NCBI GenBank assembly: GCA_030427405.1
Contig: JAUHXK010000003.1
Span: forward strand, 275,049 to 339,048
Direction of reading: 5' to 3'
From: Alphaproteobacteria bacterium
Lineage (GTDB): Bacteria > Pseudomonadota > Alphaproteobacteria > Rhodobacterales > Rhodobacteraceae
DNA length: 64,000 nucleotides
Under the pieces are notes generated by a model. That model was not told the origin of the DNA and did not search any database. It saw only the letters and a list, made by a program, of their open reading frames with translations. How positions within the stretch are numbered: the first letter of the stretch is position 1; each line of letters opens with the position of its first letter. Position numbers and translations under genes: made by a program. Positions 47,166-56,099 of the stretch are shown here, in pieces.

Positions 47166-47351
47166 CGGTCGACATGCCCGTGTCGACCGGCAACAGGGTG
47201 GGGCGGAATATTTGCTCCCTCCCACTCTCTCAGGGAACGGGTGCGCTCGTTCCATGCGCAGTCCAGGCCGCAGGCAAAAAAACACCGGGCGGTCAACGAA
47301 ATGAGCCTGGAAGGCGAAACTGACAGGGGGCTTCGGCCCCCTTTCTTTTTG
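47166..47351 (+). ncRNA. Candidate structured RNA ending in a UUCG-loop terminator
   Basis: Three consecutive hairpins lie in a 547-base gap without a gene: CGGTCGACA/TGTCGACCG (47166-47189), GGGTGGG/CCCACTC (about 47196-47227) and GGAACG/CGTTCC (47234-47253). A single-stranded-looking A-rich run follows, then a 7-bp stem with a TTCG tetraloop (47325-47342) and TTCTTTTT. It may be an independent small RNA or the nrdJ 3' end. No known RNA family is recognised. Confidence 0.45.
47325..47351 (+). terminator. Strong intrinsic terminator
   Basis: Stem AGGGGGC/GCCCCCT closed by a C(TTCG)G tetraloop is followed by TTCTTTTTG. This is the clearest intrinsic terminator in the window on the plus strand. 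Confidence 0.9.
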
Positions 47352-47602
47352 TCTCGTGCAGAATCTGCCAGTTCAGCGGTCGATTGCCGGATTTGCGGTG
47401 AGGCGTCGGGGGAGTTCTGCCGAAACCCAATAGGGGCGTTTGGCTCAGCAATAGCTTGCAGGGATTGGTGGCGATAACGGGCGGGGTTTGGCGCGAATCG
47501 ACCGTTTCGGGGCGGGTGTCGTGACAGGCGGGGGCAGGGTGGTGTCTGTGGTGCGTGTCCTGACGGACTACCACGAACCAACCCCTGTAAGGAGAAACGA
47601 CA

Positions 47603-47848
47603 ATGAAACTGCGTAACCTGGCCGTGCTGGCCTCAGTCACAATTGCCGCCCCTGCAATCGCCTTTGCCGACACAAGCGTCGATGCAAATGGTGATGGTGT
47701 CCTGACCATCGAAGAGGTTCAGGCCGTGATCCCGGAATTGGATGCCGATGGTTTCTCGGTTCTGGATGTGAACGGTGACGGCGCCTTGGACGAGGCCGAA
47801 ATTGCCGCCGCGCAAGAGGCAGGCGTGCTGCCGCCCAGCAACGGGTAA
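47603..47848 (+). CDS. Small exported EF-hand protein
   Basis: The 81-residue product has a signal peptide (to about residue 22, AIAFA) and two calcium-binding EF-hand loops, DANGDGVLTIEE and DVNGDGALDEAE, joined by a short helix. It probably binds calcium outside the cytoplasm. AAGGAGAAACGACA precedes the ATG. A hairpin (CAGGCG/CGCCTG, 47859-47888) follows the gene. Confidence 0.88.
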   Translation: MKLRNLAVLASVTIAAPAIAFADTSVDANGDGVLTIEEVQAVIPELDADGFSVLDVNGDGALDEAEIAAAQEAGVLPPSNG

Positions 47849-47899
47849 CCGATGACGGCAGGCGGCCCGGCCTGGTTCGGGTCGCCTGATTTCAGTATG

Positions 47900-49444
47900 T
47901 TACGCCGACAAGTGAATGTTGAACTTCTGGCGTAACGCCGCGTCCAGCGCCGGTTCAAACCGGGCTTTCGGTGGCGAAGACAGGATCATCTCTTTCCGCG
48001 CGGTTGCTTTTTCGATCAGATCCGGCTTGTCCAACTCTGCCCATTCCTTGGGCGAGGTGCGGTCGCCGAGTGTCGGATAGACGTAATCGGCCTGCATCCG
48101 CGCCAGAGTGGCCTCTGTCCCCAGGTAATGACCCGGCCCATCCAGGCAGACATCTGCCATCTGGTCCAACGCAAGGGTTTCATCGGTGACTTCGATCCCC
48201 CGCACGCAACGCAATGCCTGGCCGATCAGGTCATCGCCCAGAATTAGGGACTCAAAGCAAAACCCCAGCAGGGACGCATGCATACCCGCCGCTTCGTAGA
48301 CCATATTCAACCCCGACAACCCGGCCATCACATTGGAACACATCTGTTCCCATCCAGCCTGCATGTCGGGCAGTTTTGAATCGGATGCACCTGCGGCGGC
48401 ACCGCCGGGCAGGTCATAGAATTTGTGCATCTGCGCGCATCCCGCACTCAGCAGGGCCTGCTCGCCTGACCCCACCGACATGGCGCCAGTGCGCAAGTCC
48501 AGGCCGAAGGGCCAAGTGCCAAAAACGGCCGGAGCACCAGGGCTTACGGCGTTTACATAAACCAATCCGGCCAGACATTCTGCCGTGGCCTGGGTGATTG
48601 CACCGGCAATGGTCGAGGGCGCCGTCGCCCCGGCCATGCCGGCCGACAGCAACAGGACCGGCATGCCTGCCTTGATGCATTCTTCCATCACCTGGCAGCT
48701 TTCGGTGGCAAACTTCATCGGCGGCACGACAAAGCAGTTCGAGTTCGAAACGAAGGGGCGCGCGCGCCACGCGTCCTCGCCCCCGGCAATCATGTGCAAC
48801 ATTTCCATCGCTGGTGCGACATAGCAGGGGTCGGTGAAAGATGTTCCGATATGTTTGAACGTGCCGGAACAGCACGCATAGATCGTGTTCAGGTCCATTT
48901 CACGGTTGTCGGTGATATCGCGGCAGACCATAGGGCGTTGAACGAAATGGATATTGTCCAACTGGTCGCAGATCCGCGCGGCGTCATGCAGATCCTGCAC
49001 GGTCGAGTCGCGATAGTTCCGTCCCTGGGCGTCAACCATGCTGACCGCGGCGCCTGCGGTTCCGTAATGAACCCGCGCGCCGCTCAGTTCCAGGTCGGTT
49101 TTGCCGTCGCGGCTGTACAGGGTGACCGATCTGTTGGCGCGTGCGATGGTGTCTTCGACCAGCGCGCGCGGAAACCGAATCCGGCCATCTTCGCCCAGCG
49201 TACAGCCCGCCGAGACAAGGTATTCGATCCCGCTTTCCGGGGCGTCGGCCAGTCCGATTGTCTCGAGCGCCGTCAGTGCCGCCTCGTGGATGCGCTCCAT
49301 ATCCGTTTGGCTGAGCGGTTTGAGCGTTCCGCCTTCGAGCCCGGGGCGAACCGGGCGCAGGTGGTCCGGCAGGGCCGTGGCCCGGGCCGCGCGACGCGCC
49401 GCACGACCGCCGCTACGAGATGTGGCGCGTGATTGATCATTCAT
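47900..49444 (-). CDS. MttB-family corrinoid methyltransferase (non-pyrrolysine)
   Basis: The 514-residue product resembles the trimethylamine methyltransferase (MttB/COG5598) superfamily: LSQTDMERIHEAALTALETI near residue 44, VSMVDAQGRNYRDSTVQDL, TFKHIGTSFTDP and GLSGLNMVYEAAGMHASL. Unlike archaeal MttB there is no in-frame amber codon, as in the non-pyrrolysine glycine-betaine type (MtgB). The methylated substrate is unknown. The matching corrinoid carrier is 27 kb away at 19787-20485. It converges on the EF-hand gene. Confidence 0.88.
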   Translation of the reverse strand: MNDQSRATSRSGGRAARRAARATALPDHLRPVRPGLEGGTLKPLSQTDMERIHEAALTALETIGLADAPESGIEYLVSAGCTLGEDGRIRFPRALVEDTIARANRSVTLYSRDGKTDLELSGARVHYGTAGAAVSMVDAQGRNYRDSTVQDLHDAARICDQLDNIHFVQRPMVCRDITDNREMDLNTIYACCSGTFKHIGTSFTDPCYVAPAMEMLHMIAGGEDAWRARPFVSNSNCFVVPPMKFATESCQVMEECIKAGMPVLLLSAGMAGATAPSTIAGAITQATAECLAGLVYVNAVSPGAPAVFGTWPFGLDLRTGAMSVGSGEQALLSAGCAQMHKFYDLPGGAAAGASDSKLPDMQAGWEQMCSNVMAGLSGLNMVYEAAGMHASLLGFCFESLILGDDLIGQALRCVRGIEVTDETLALDQMADVCLDGPGHYLGTEATLARMQADYVYPTLGDRTSPKEWAELDKPDLIEKATARKEMILSSPPKARFEPALDAALRQKFNIHLSA

Positions 49445-49855
49445 GTTGTAATCCAGTGCGTTGAAAAGGGTTGTTCAGGTTGAATTCAACCCTGTGGCCT
49501 GCCCCGTGCGGCACGACCGCGATCCGCACCGATGGTGCGGCTGATCAGGCAGATTTTCCAATTGTCGCTCTGCATATGAACCCCTGGCAACTGTCCCGAG
49601 CCTGCCTGTGACATGCGACCGAATCTGTCCTGTTTACGACATGGTCCGCGGCGCGATTTGGCCAATTCTTGTGCGGTGTGAGCCAAAAAACAAATTTTCC
49701 CGCTCTGATAGTATTCTGTTAACATACCATCACTTACTGTCGATTGGAGCATCGCCCGAATTGAAACCGGGGCCGGGTGGCCCCATCATTTGAACCAGTT
49801 GGTTTCCAGGTCCGCCGGGCCGCATTTTCCCGGTGAAACACTTTAGGAGGCGCGG
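49445..49855. other. Intergenic region, no gene seen
   Basis: The 411 bases lie between divergent genes. A perfect dyad CCGCACC-GAT-GGTGCGG (49524-49540) may be an operator of the MttB-like gene. GGGGCC-GGGT-GGCCCC lies at 49769-49784. An AT-rich stretch around 49690-49740 could hold promoters. Confidence 0.5.
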
Positions 49856-50374
49856 ATGAAATTGCATTGGGTCCTTCTGACTGCCTTGCTTTCGGCAAGC
49901 TCAACCTCGGTCGCAGCCGAGGATTGGACAGGGGCTTATGCAGGGTTCAGCTTTGGCTATACCGACGCGGACGGGCCGGCCGGCGCAGGTGGCCATGACA
50001 CCGGCTTTGCGCCCCATATCGGGTATGACTATGATTTCGGCGACTTCGTTCTGGGCGGTGAGTTTGAATATGACCGGCTGAACCTCGATCTCGGCGCGGG
50101 TGAGGGCAGCCTGGATTCGGTGTCGCGGCTGAAACTCAGGGGCGGATATGATTTCGGTCCAGCTTTGGGCTATGTGGTCGTGGGGGCCGCGCGGGCGGAT
50201 ACTTCGGGCGACAGTGACACCGCCGCAGTCTATGGAATTGGCGTGGCGTATCCCATCGGCGACAAGTTCGTGATCAGCGGCGAGGCCTTGCGTCAGAATT
50301 TCGACAATGTGACCCGGTCGAACGGTGATCTGGATACCAACACGTTCAACCTGCGCACGACATTTCGGTTCTGA
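49856..50374 (+). CDS. Small outer-membrane beta-barrel protein
   Basis: The 172-residue product has a signal peptide ending near SVAAED, then alternating-strand sequence (WTGAYAGFSFGYTDADG, FVLGGEFEYDRLNLD) and a C-terminal Phe in FNLRTTFRF. It fits an eight-stranded barrel of the OmpA/porin-like opacity group. TAGGAGGCGCGG precedes the ATG. Confidence 0.85.
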   Translation: MKLHWVLLTALLSASSTSVAAEDWTGAYAGFSFGYTDADGPAGAGGHDTGFAPHIGYDYDFGDFVLGGEFEYDRLNLDLGAGEGSLDSVSRLKLRGGYDFGPALGYVVVGAARADTSGDSDTAAVYGIGVAYPIGDKFVISGEALRQNFDNVTRSNGDLDTNTFNLRTTFRF

Positions 50375-50398
50375 CCCCGAACCCGCGGGTGCAGCGGG

Positions 50399-51586
50399 TT
50401 ATTCGGCGGCGTTCCGTCCGGCCAACGTCGTTGCAAAGTCGCAGATCGTCCGCAGCGCGGTTTCGAACCGGGCATCGTCGATGGTCATGGCCACCCGAAT
50501 ATGACCGGCCGCAGCGGCACCGAAACTTTCGCCCGGCATGACGGCAATTGCATGCGCGTCAAGCAGGGCGTGCGCAAAACCTGTACCGCTGAGGCCGGTG
50601 GGTCGTATATCCAGCATCAGGTACATCGCACCCTGCGCGGGCAGCAGACCGACGGTATTCTGCCCGCCCAACACCAGCATGGCCAAGGCACGTCGCCGAC
50701 GGAACGGTGCGGCGACCTGTGCTTCCAGCGCTTCCCCGGCCGCCAGGGCAAAGCAGGCAGCGTCCTGAATATAACCGGGCACGCCATATGTGGTGTGGGT
50801 TGCAAGGTTGATCAGATGCCCGATCGCCTCTGGCGGGCCGACGATCCAACCACATCGCGACCCGGTCATGGCGTGGGATTTCGACATCGACCCGACCACA
50901 AGTGTCCGGTCGGCCATACCCGGCAACGCGCGCGGCGACAGGTGGTGCCCTTCCCAGACCTGGGTGTCGTATACCTCATCCGAAATCAGCCACATGTCCC
51001 GCCGCTGGCACAGATCGGCAATGCCGGTCAGCGTTTCCGCGCCATAAACCGCGCCGGTCGGATTGTTGGGCGTGTTGATCAGCAACGAGACCGCACCCTC
51101 GGCGCAGGCTTCGATCAACTCGGCCCGCGGGTGGAATGCGTCCTGGGGCAGGGTTCGGACAGGCCGCGCGATGGCCCCGGCGCCTCGGATCGTACCGGGG
51201 TAAGTGGCGTAATAGGGGTCGAGGTACAGACCGACATCACCGGGATCGCAGACCGCCAGATGCGCCGCGAACAGCGCCGCCTGACCTCCGGGGGTGATCA
51301 GCACGTTGTCGCGGGTCGTCGGAACCCCGGTGCGCGTCTGGACCCGCGCGGCCACAGTATCGCGCAGCAGGTCGGTGCCCGGAACCATGGCATATCCGGT
51401 GTGGCCGCCACGGGCTGACCTGTCCATCTCGGCCAGGATAGAGGGATCGGTGAGAATGTCATGTTCCCCGATCGTCAGTTCAGTCACCGCATGCCCTTCG
51501 GCGATCATGCGACGGGCGCGATAAAAGACCTCCCATCCGTCAGAGCCGTTACCGGTCAGCTGCGTGATGTGTTGTGACAACCTCAT
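50399..51586 (-). CDS. PLP-dependent aminotransferase
   Basis: The 395-residue class I/II aminotransferase has NTPNNPTGAVYGAE, SDEVYDTQVW and the PLP Lys in VGSMSKSHAMTGSRCGW, with HIRVAM near the end. The substrate is unknown; an aspartate- or aromatic-type group is plausible. It converges on the outer-membrane protein gene. Confidence 0.9.
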   Translation of the reverse strand: MRLSQHITQLTGNGSDGWEVFYRARRMIAEGHAVTELTIGEHDILTDPSILAEMDRSARGGHTGYAMVPGTDLLRDTVAARVQTRTGVPTTRDNVLITPGGQAALFAAHLAVCDPGDVGLYLDPYYATYPGTIRGAGAIARPVRTLPQDAFHPRAELIEACAEGAVSLLINTPNNPTGAVYGAETLTGIADLCQRRDMWLISDEVYDTQVWEGHHLSPRALPGMADRTLVVGSMSKSHAMTGSRCGWIVGPPEAIGHLINLATHTTYGVPGYIQDAACFALAAGEALEAQVAAPFRRRRALAMLVLGGQNTVGLLPAQGAMYLMLDIRPTGLSGTGFAHALLDAHAIAVMPGESFGAAAAGHIRVAMTIDDARFETALRTICDFATTLAGRNAAE

Positions 51587-51645
51587 GGCCGGTATCTCCT
51601 GACGTTTGGCAGTCAGAATGGGGCAGAGCGCAAAGGGATTGTCAA

Positions 51646-51990
51646 TCAGCCGCGTGGCGGCAACGCGGCCTGCGCCTTTTTGGTCAGGGATGCGCGGATG
51701 ATATCGTAGGATGCAAACAGCCTGTGGCGCATTTCGTCGGGGTCGGTGGTCCAGGGCAAGTGGACCCAGCTGCGATGGAAATAGCGCGCCTTGGTGCCAA
51801 TGCCCGCATCGATCAGCATCTGGGCGGTTTCGATATCGGGCGTCTTGACCGAAACACCGTCACCTAGCGTGCCGATGCTGGCAAACATCTTGCCGCCAAC
51901 TTTCCACGCGTCATGCCCGCCGCCCCAGGGGTCCGAAACCTCGGCTCCGGGCAGTTGTCGGCACATGGCGTTGACCTGTTCCCTGTCCAT
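51646..51990 (-). CDS. MmcQ/YjbR family protein
   Basis: The 114-residue product shows the YjbR fold: CRQLPGAEVSDPWGGGHDAW, VGGKMFASIG and a YFHRSWVHLPW segment, then a C-terminal helix. Members have a DNA-binding-like fold but unknown function. I chose ATG 51990; an upstream ATG at 52023 is less typical. Confidence 0.85.
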   Translation of the reverse strand: MDREQVNAMCRQLPGAEVSDPWGGGHDAWKVGGKMFASIGTLGDGVSVKTPDIETAQMLIDAGIGTKARYFHRSWVHLPWTTDPDEMRHRLFASYDIIRASLTKKAQAALPPRG

Positions 51991-52207
51991 GACGGCAGGG
52001 TGGCGTGTTTGGGGTTTCAACACAAGCCTTGGCTCGGGCGGGTTATCGTGCTAACGAACGGGCATGAACCGGATGACCTGCATCATTATTTGCTGCATTA
52101 CCTGCTGAACCTTCAAGCGGGCCGGTTTCTTTCGTTTTCATCCCTGAGACAAGTTGCTAAGCCCGCGCCAACGCGCAAGCGCATGCTGTTTCTTAGGAGC
52201 CCGACCG

Positions 52208-53605
52208 ATGACGACGATCAAGCTGCACAATACCCGGACGCGGACGAAAGAAGACTTCGTTCCGATCGATCCCGACAACGTGCGGATGTATGTCTGTGGG
52301 CCGACGGTCTATGACCGCGCGCATCTGGGAAATGCGCGCCCGGTGGTGGTCTTTGATGTGCTGTTTCGGCTTTTGCGTCACGTATACGGGGCGGACCACG
52401 TCACCTATGTGCGAAATTTCACCGATGTCGACGACAAGATAAACGCAACCGCCCTGGCGCGCCAAAAGGCCGGGGCCTCGGGCACGCTGGAACGGCTGGT
52501 TCAGGACCGGTCAGATGAAACCATCGCCTGGTACCTGCACGACATGGGCGCGTTGGGCGCGTTGGAACCCACAAAGATGCCACGCGCGACCGCTTATATC
52601 GGGCAAATGATCGCCATGATCGAAGACCTGATTGCCAAGGGCCATGCCTATGCGGCCGAGGGGCATGTTCTGTTTGCCGTCGACAGCTGGAAAGACCGCT
52701 ATGGTGCGTTGTCCGGACGCTCGGTCGACGACATGATCGCAGGCGCACGGGTCGAAGTCGCCCCGTACAAGAAAAACCCGATGGATTTCGTGTTGTGGAA
52801 GCCTTCGACGGACGCGCTGCCGGGGTGGGATTCGCCATGGGGCCGGGGGCGGCCGGGCTGGCATATCGAATGTTCTGCCATGAGCTACGAGTTGTTGGGA
52901 GCAAGTTTTGACATTCATGGCGGCGGCAATGATCTGATGTTCCCGCATCACGAAAACGAAATCGCCCAAAGCTGCTGCGCCCACCCCGAGGGCGAGTTTG
53001 CCCGTGTCTGGATGCACAACGAAATGCTGCAGGTCGAAGGCAAGAAGATGTCCAAATCGCTGGGCAATTTCTTTACCGTACATGACTTGTTGGAACAGGG
53101 TGTGCCGGGCGAGGTGATCCGCTTTGTCTTCCTGCAAACCCATTACCGCAAGCCGATGGACTGGACCGAGAAAAAGGCCCGCGAGGCCGAGGGCACGTTG
53201 CGCAAATGGCGGGCCCTGACGACGGGCATCGAGCCCGCCGCCAGCGCGGCGCCCGCAGTAATCGCGGCGCTGTCGGATGACCTGAACACAGCGGGCGCGG
53301 TGGCAGAACTGCACCGTTTGGCCGCGGCCGGAGACGCCGCCGGGTTGCTTGCAAGCGCACGGGTGCTTGGGCTGTTGACAGATGCTTTGTCTGGCTGGAC
53401 AGGCGTTGGCGACGTCGATCTGCAGCACCATGCGGAACAATTGTCGCTTGCTCGGGAGGAGGCCATGGAAAGCAAAGACTTTGCCGAAGTGGACAGGTTG
53501 AAATCGGTTTATGTCGCGGCCGGGCTTGAGGTCCGCATGAGCAAGAACGGGGTCGAACTGGTGCCGGGCGCCGGTTTCGATCCATCCAAGCTGGAGGGCG
53601 TGTAA
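52208..53605 (+). CDS. cysS: Cysteinyl-tRNA synthetase
   Basis: This 465-residue class I enzyme charges tRNA-Cys. [18 protein letters not shown] contains the HIGH motif and the zinc Cys, and [11 protein letters not shown] the KMSKS loop. The later HECSAMS-like and HHENEIAQS residues bind zinc. AGGAG eight bases before ATG 52208 decides the start. Confidence 0.97.
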   Translation: MTTIKLHNTRTRTKEDFVPIDPDNVRMYVCGPTVYDRAHLGNARPVVVFDVLFRLLRHVYGADHVTYVRNFTDVDDKINATALARQKAGASGTLERLVQDRSDETIAWYLHDMGALGALEPTKMPRATAYIGQMIAMIEDLIAKGHAYAAEGHVLFAVDSWKDRYGALSGRSVDDMIAGARVEVAPYKKNPMDFVLWKPSTDALPGWDSPWGRGRPGWHIECSAMSYELLGASFDIHGGGNDLMFPHHENEIAQSCCAHPEGEFARVWMHNEMLQVEGKKMSKSLGNFFTVHDLLEQGVPGEVIRFVFLQTHYRKPMDWTEKKAREAEGTLRKWRALTTGIEPAASAAPAVIAALSDDLNTAGAVAELHRLAAAGDAAGLLASARVLGLLTDALSGWTGVGDVDLQHHAEQLSLAREEAMESKDFAEVDRLKSVYVAAGLEVRMSKNGVELVPGAGFDPSKLEGV

Positions 53606-53673
53606 TGTCGCGGCGACGCGCGGCACATAACGCCCTTTCACGACAGTAAGCCGAAGGCCAGCGGGAGCAAGCA

Positions 53674-55308
53674 ATGACCAGGGAACGCCTTTACCTTTAC
53701 GACACCACGTTGCGGGACGGTCAGCAGACGCAGGGCGTGCAGTTTTCGACCGCGGAAAAGGTGCAGATCGCGCAGGCGCTGGACCAGCTTGGCGTTGACT
53801 ATATCGAAGGCGGGTGGCCCGGTGCCAACCCCACCGACAGCGCGTTTTTCCAGGCGGCACCCGAAACCTCGGCCCGGCTGGCGGCGTTTGGCATGACCAA
53901 GCGTTCCGGCCGGTCCGCGGAAAATGACGATGTCCTGGCCGCGGTGATGAATGCCGGAACCCGCGCGGTATGCCTGGTTGGAAAGTCGCATGATTTCCAC
54001 GTCAGCGATGCCTTGGGCATTTCGCTGGACGAGAATATCGAAAACGTCCGTGCATCTGTCGCGCATCTGGTGGCGCAGGGGCGCGAGGCGCTGTTTGATG
54101 CCGAGCATTTTTTTGACGGCTACCGGGACAACCCCGATTACGCCGTCCGGGTCTGCCGCGCGGCGCTGGATGCGGGCGCGCGGTGGGTGGTCTTGTGTGA
54201 CACGAATGGTGGCGCATTGCCCGCCGAAGTGTCCCGCACCGTCTCCGAGGTCATCGCCGCCGGGCTGCCGGGGGATCGGCTGGGCATTCACACCCATAAC
54301 GATACCGAAAACGCCGTTGCCTGTTCGCTTGCGGCGGTCGATGCCGGCGCGCGCCAGATTCAGGGCACCCTGAACGGCCTGGGCGAGCGGTGTGGCAATG
54401 CCAACCTGACCGCGCTGATCCCGACCTTGCTGCTGAAAGAACCCTATGCCTCGCGCTTCGAGATTGGCGTCACGCGGGATGCTCTTGCGGGTCTGACGCG
54501 CATCAGCCGAATGCTGGACGACATCCTGAACCGGGTGCCGAGCAAGCAGTCGGCATATGTCGGTGCCTCGGCCTTTGCGCATAAGGCCGGGTTGCACGCC
54601 AGTGCGATCCTGAAAAACCCCGCCACCTATGAACATGTCGATCCGGCGACCGTCGGAAATGCCCGGATCATTCCGATGTCCAACCAGGCGGGGCAGTCTA
54701 ATCTGCGCAAGCGCCTGGCCGAGGCCGGGCTGACAGTCGAGGCGGGTGATCCCGCGCTGGGGCGCATCCTTGACCGGATCAAACAGCGCGAATCCGAAGG
54801 GTATTCCTATGACACTGCCCAGGCCAGCTTCGAACTGCTGGCGCGGGATGAGCTGGGGCAATTGCCGTCCTTCTTCGAGGTCAAGAGATACAAGGTCACC
54901 GTCGAGCGCCGCAAGAACAAGTACAACCGGATGGTCAGCCTGTCCGAGGCCGTGGTCGTCGTGAAGGTGGACGGCGAAAAGAAACTGTCGGTCAGTGAAT
55001 CCCTGGACGAAAGCGGCAGCGACCGCGGTCCCGTCAACGCGCTGGCACGGGCCTTGTCCAAGGATTTGGGGCAATATTCGCAGGTGCTTGACGATATGCA
55101 CCTTGTGGACTTCAAGGTCCGCATAACCCAGGGCGGCACCGAGGCCGTCACGCGTGTCATCATCGACAGCGAGGACGGGCAGGGCCGCCGGTGGTCCACC
55201 GTTGGGGTCAGCGCGAACATAGTGGATGCGTCCTTTGACGCCCTGCTGGATGCGATTCAATGGAAACTGGTGCGCGATTGCGGCCCCCGAACTGCGGCGG
55301 CAGGCTGA
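53674..55308 (+). CDS. cimA: (R)-citramalate synthase
   Basis: CimA condenses pyruvate and acetyl-CoA to citramalate in the threonine-independent route to isoleucine. The 544-residue product has the IPMS-like barrel start LYDTTLRDGQQTQGVQFS, HTHNDTENAVACSLAA, the HKAGLHASAIL segment and a C-terminal regulatory domain. GGGAGCAAGCA precedes the ATG. A squalene/phytoene synthase-like gene follows immediately. Confidence 0.95.
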   Translation: MTRERLYLYDTTLRDGQQTQGVQFSTAEKVQIAQALDQLGVDYIEGGWPGANPTDSAFFQAAPETSARLAAFGMTKRSGRSAENDDVLAAVMNAGTRAVCLVGKSHDFHVSDALGISLDENIENVRASVAHLVAQGREALFDAEHFFDGYRDNPDYAVRVCRAALDAGARWVVLCDTNGGALPAEVSRTVSEVIAAGLPGDRLGIHTHNDTENAVACSLAAVDAGARQIQGTLNGLGERCGNANLTALIPTLLLKEPYASRFEIGVTRDALAGLTRISRMLDDILNRVPSKQSAYVGASAFAHKAGLHASAILKNPATYEHVDPATVGNARIIPMSNQAGQSNLRKRLAEAGLTVEAGDPALGRILDRIKQRESEGYSYDTAQASFELLARDELGQLPSFFEVKRYKVTVERRKNKYNRMVSLSEAVVVVKVDGEKKLSVSESLDESGSDRGPVNALARALSKDLGQYSQVLDDMHLVDFKVRITQGGTEAVTRVIIDSEDGQGRRWSTVGVSANIVDASFDALLDAIQWKLVRDCGPRTAAAG

Positions 55309-55310
55309 TC

Positions 55311-56087
55311 GTGGAGTTCGATGAAGACATCAAGGCCTGCGCGGCATTGGTGCATCGCGCAGACCCGGACCGGTTCATGGCGGCGATGGCCGCACCGGTG
55401 GCGGCGCGGGCGGTTCTGTTTCCGCTTTATGCCCTGAATGTCGAGGTTGCGCGTGCCCCTTGGGTGACGCAAGAACCCATGATCGCGGAAATGCGCCTGC
55501 AGTGGTGGCGCGATGCCCTGCAAGAAATCGCAGAAGGGCCAACCGTGCGGCGGCACGAGGTTGTTTCGCCCCTGGCGCGGGTCCTGTCACCGCATCTGGC
55601 ATCGCTGCTGGATGAATACGTCGCCGTCAGGCGTTGGGACATCTACCGGGACCCATTCGAGGATCAGGAGCATTTCGACACCTACCTGACCCAGAGCGCG
55701 GGCAGTTTGATGGTTGTCTCGGCTCAGGCGTTGGGGCCTGCGGATCAGGATGTGTTGCAGGATTTCGGATACGCCACGGGGGTGGCCAACTGGTTCCGCG
55801 CCATCCCGGACCTTGAGGCGCGCGGGCGCATCCCGTTGCTGGACGGCACGCCGGACGGTGTCAGGGACCTGGCACACAGCGCCTTGGACAGGCTGCAACG
55901 GGCGCGGGCCAACCGTGGGGCGGTGTCGCTGGCGGCACGTCCGGCGCTGTTTGCAGGATGGCAGACCGAACGGATATTGCGGCGCGTGGCCGCGGCCCCG
56001 CACATTGTTGCAAACAAGGGCCTGTCCGAGGGAGAGATCAGGCGGCGGATTTCCCTGATGTGGACGGTCGCTTCGGGGCGCTGGTAA
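55311..56087 (+). CDS. Squalene/phytoene synthase family protein
   Basis: The 258-residue protein shows the family's helical layout, with QEPMIAEMRLQWWRDAL near residue 57, SAGSLMVVSAQALG and FGYATGVANWFRAIPDLEARGRIPL. The Asp-rich motifs of true squalene synthases are only partly kept, so the substrate is open; in this group a role linked to respiratory complex I assembly (NDUFAF6-like) is another possibility. The start is GTG at 55311, two bases after the cimA stop; an ATG at 55260 inside cimA is less likely. Confidence 0.75.
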   Translation: MEFDEDIKACAALVHRADPDRFMAAMAAPVAARAVLFPLYALNVEVARAPWVTQEPMIAEMRLQWWRDALQEIAEGPTVRRHEVVSPLARVLSPHLASLLDEYVAVRRWDIYRDPFEDQEHFDTYLTQSAGSLMVVSAQALGPADQDVLQDFGYATGVANWFRAIPDLEARGRIPLLDGTPDGVRDLAHSALDRLQRARANRGAVSLAARPALFAGWQTERILRRVAAAPHIVANKGLSEGEIRRRISLMWTVASGRW

Positions 56088-56099
56088 AGCCGAGCGGGA

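Noticed and set aside
47900..49444. Pyrrolysine-containing MttB
   Set aside because: No in-frame TAG is present; the frame is open from start to stop, so it is the non-pyrrolysine type.
49486..49752. 88-codon minus-strand open frame between the MttB-like and outer-membrane protein genes
   Set aside because: It has no ribosome binding site or recognisable composition and lies across likely promoter DNA.
53638..55260. 540-codon open frame on the minus strand
   Set aside because: It is antisense to cimA and shows no family features.
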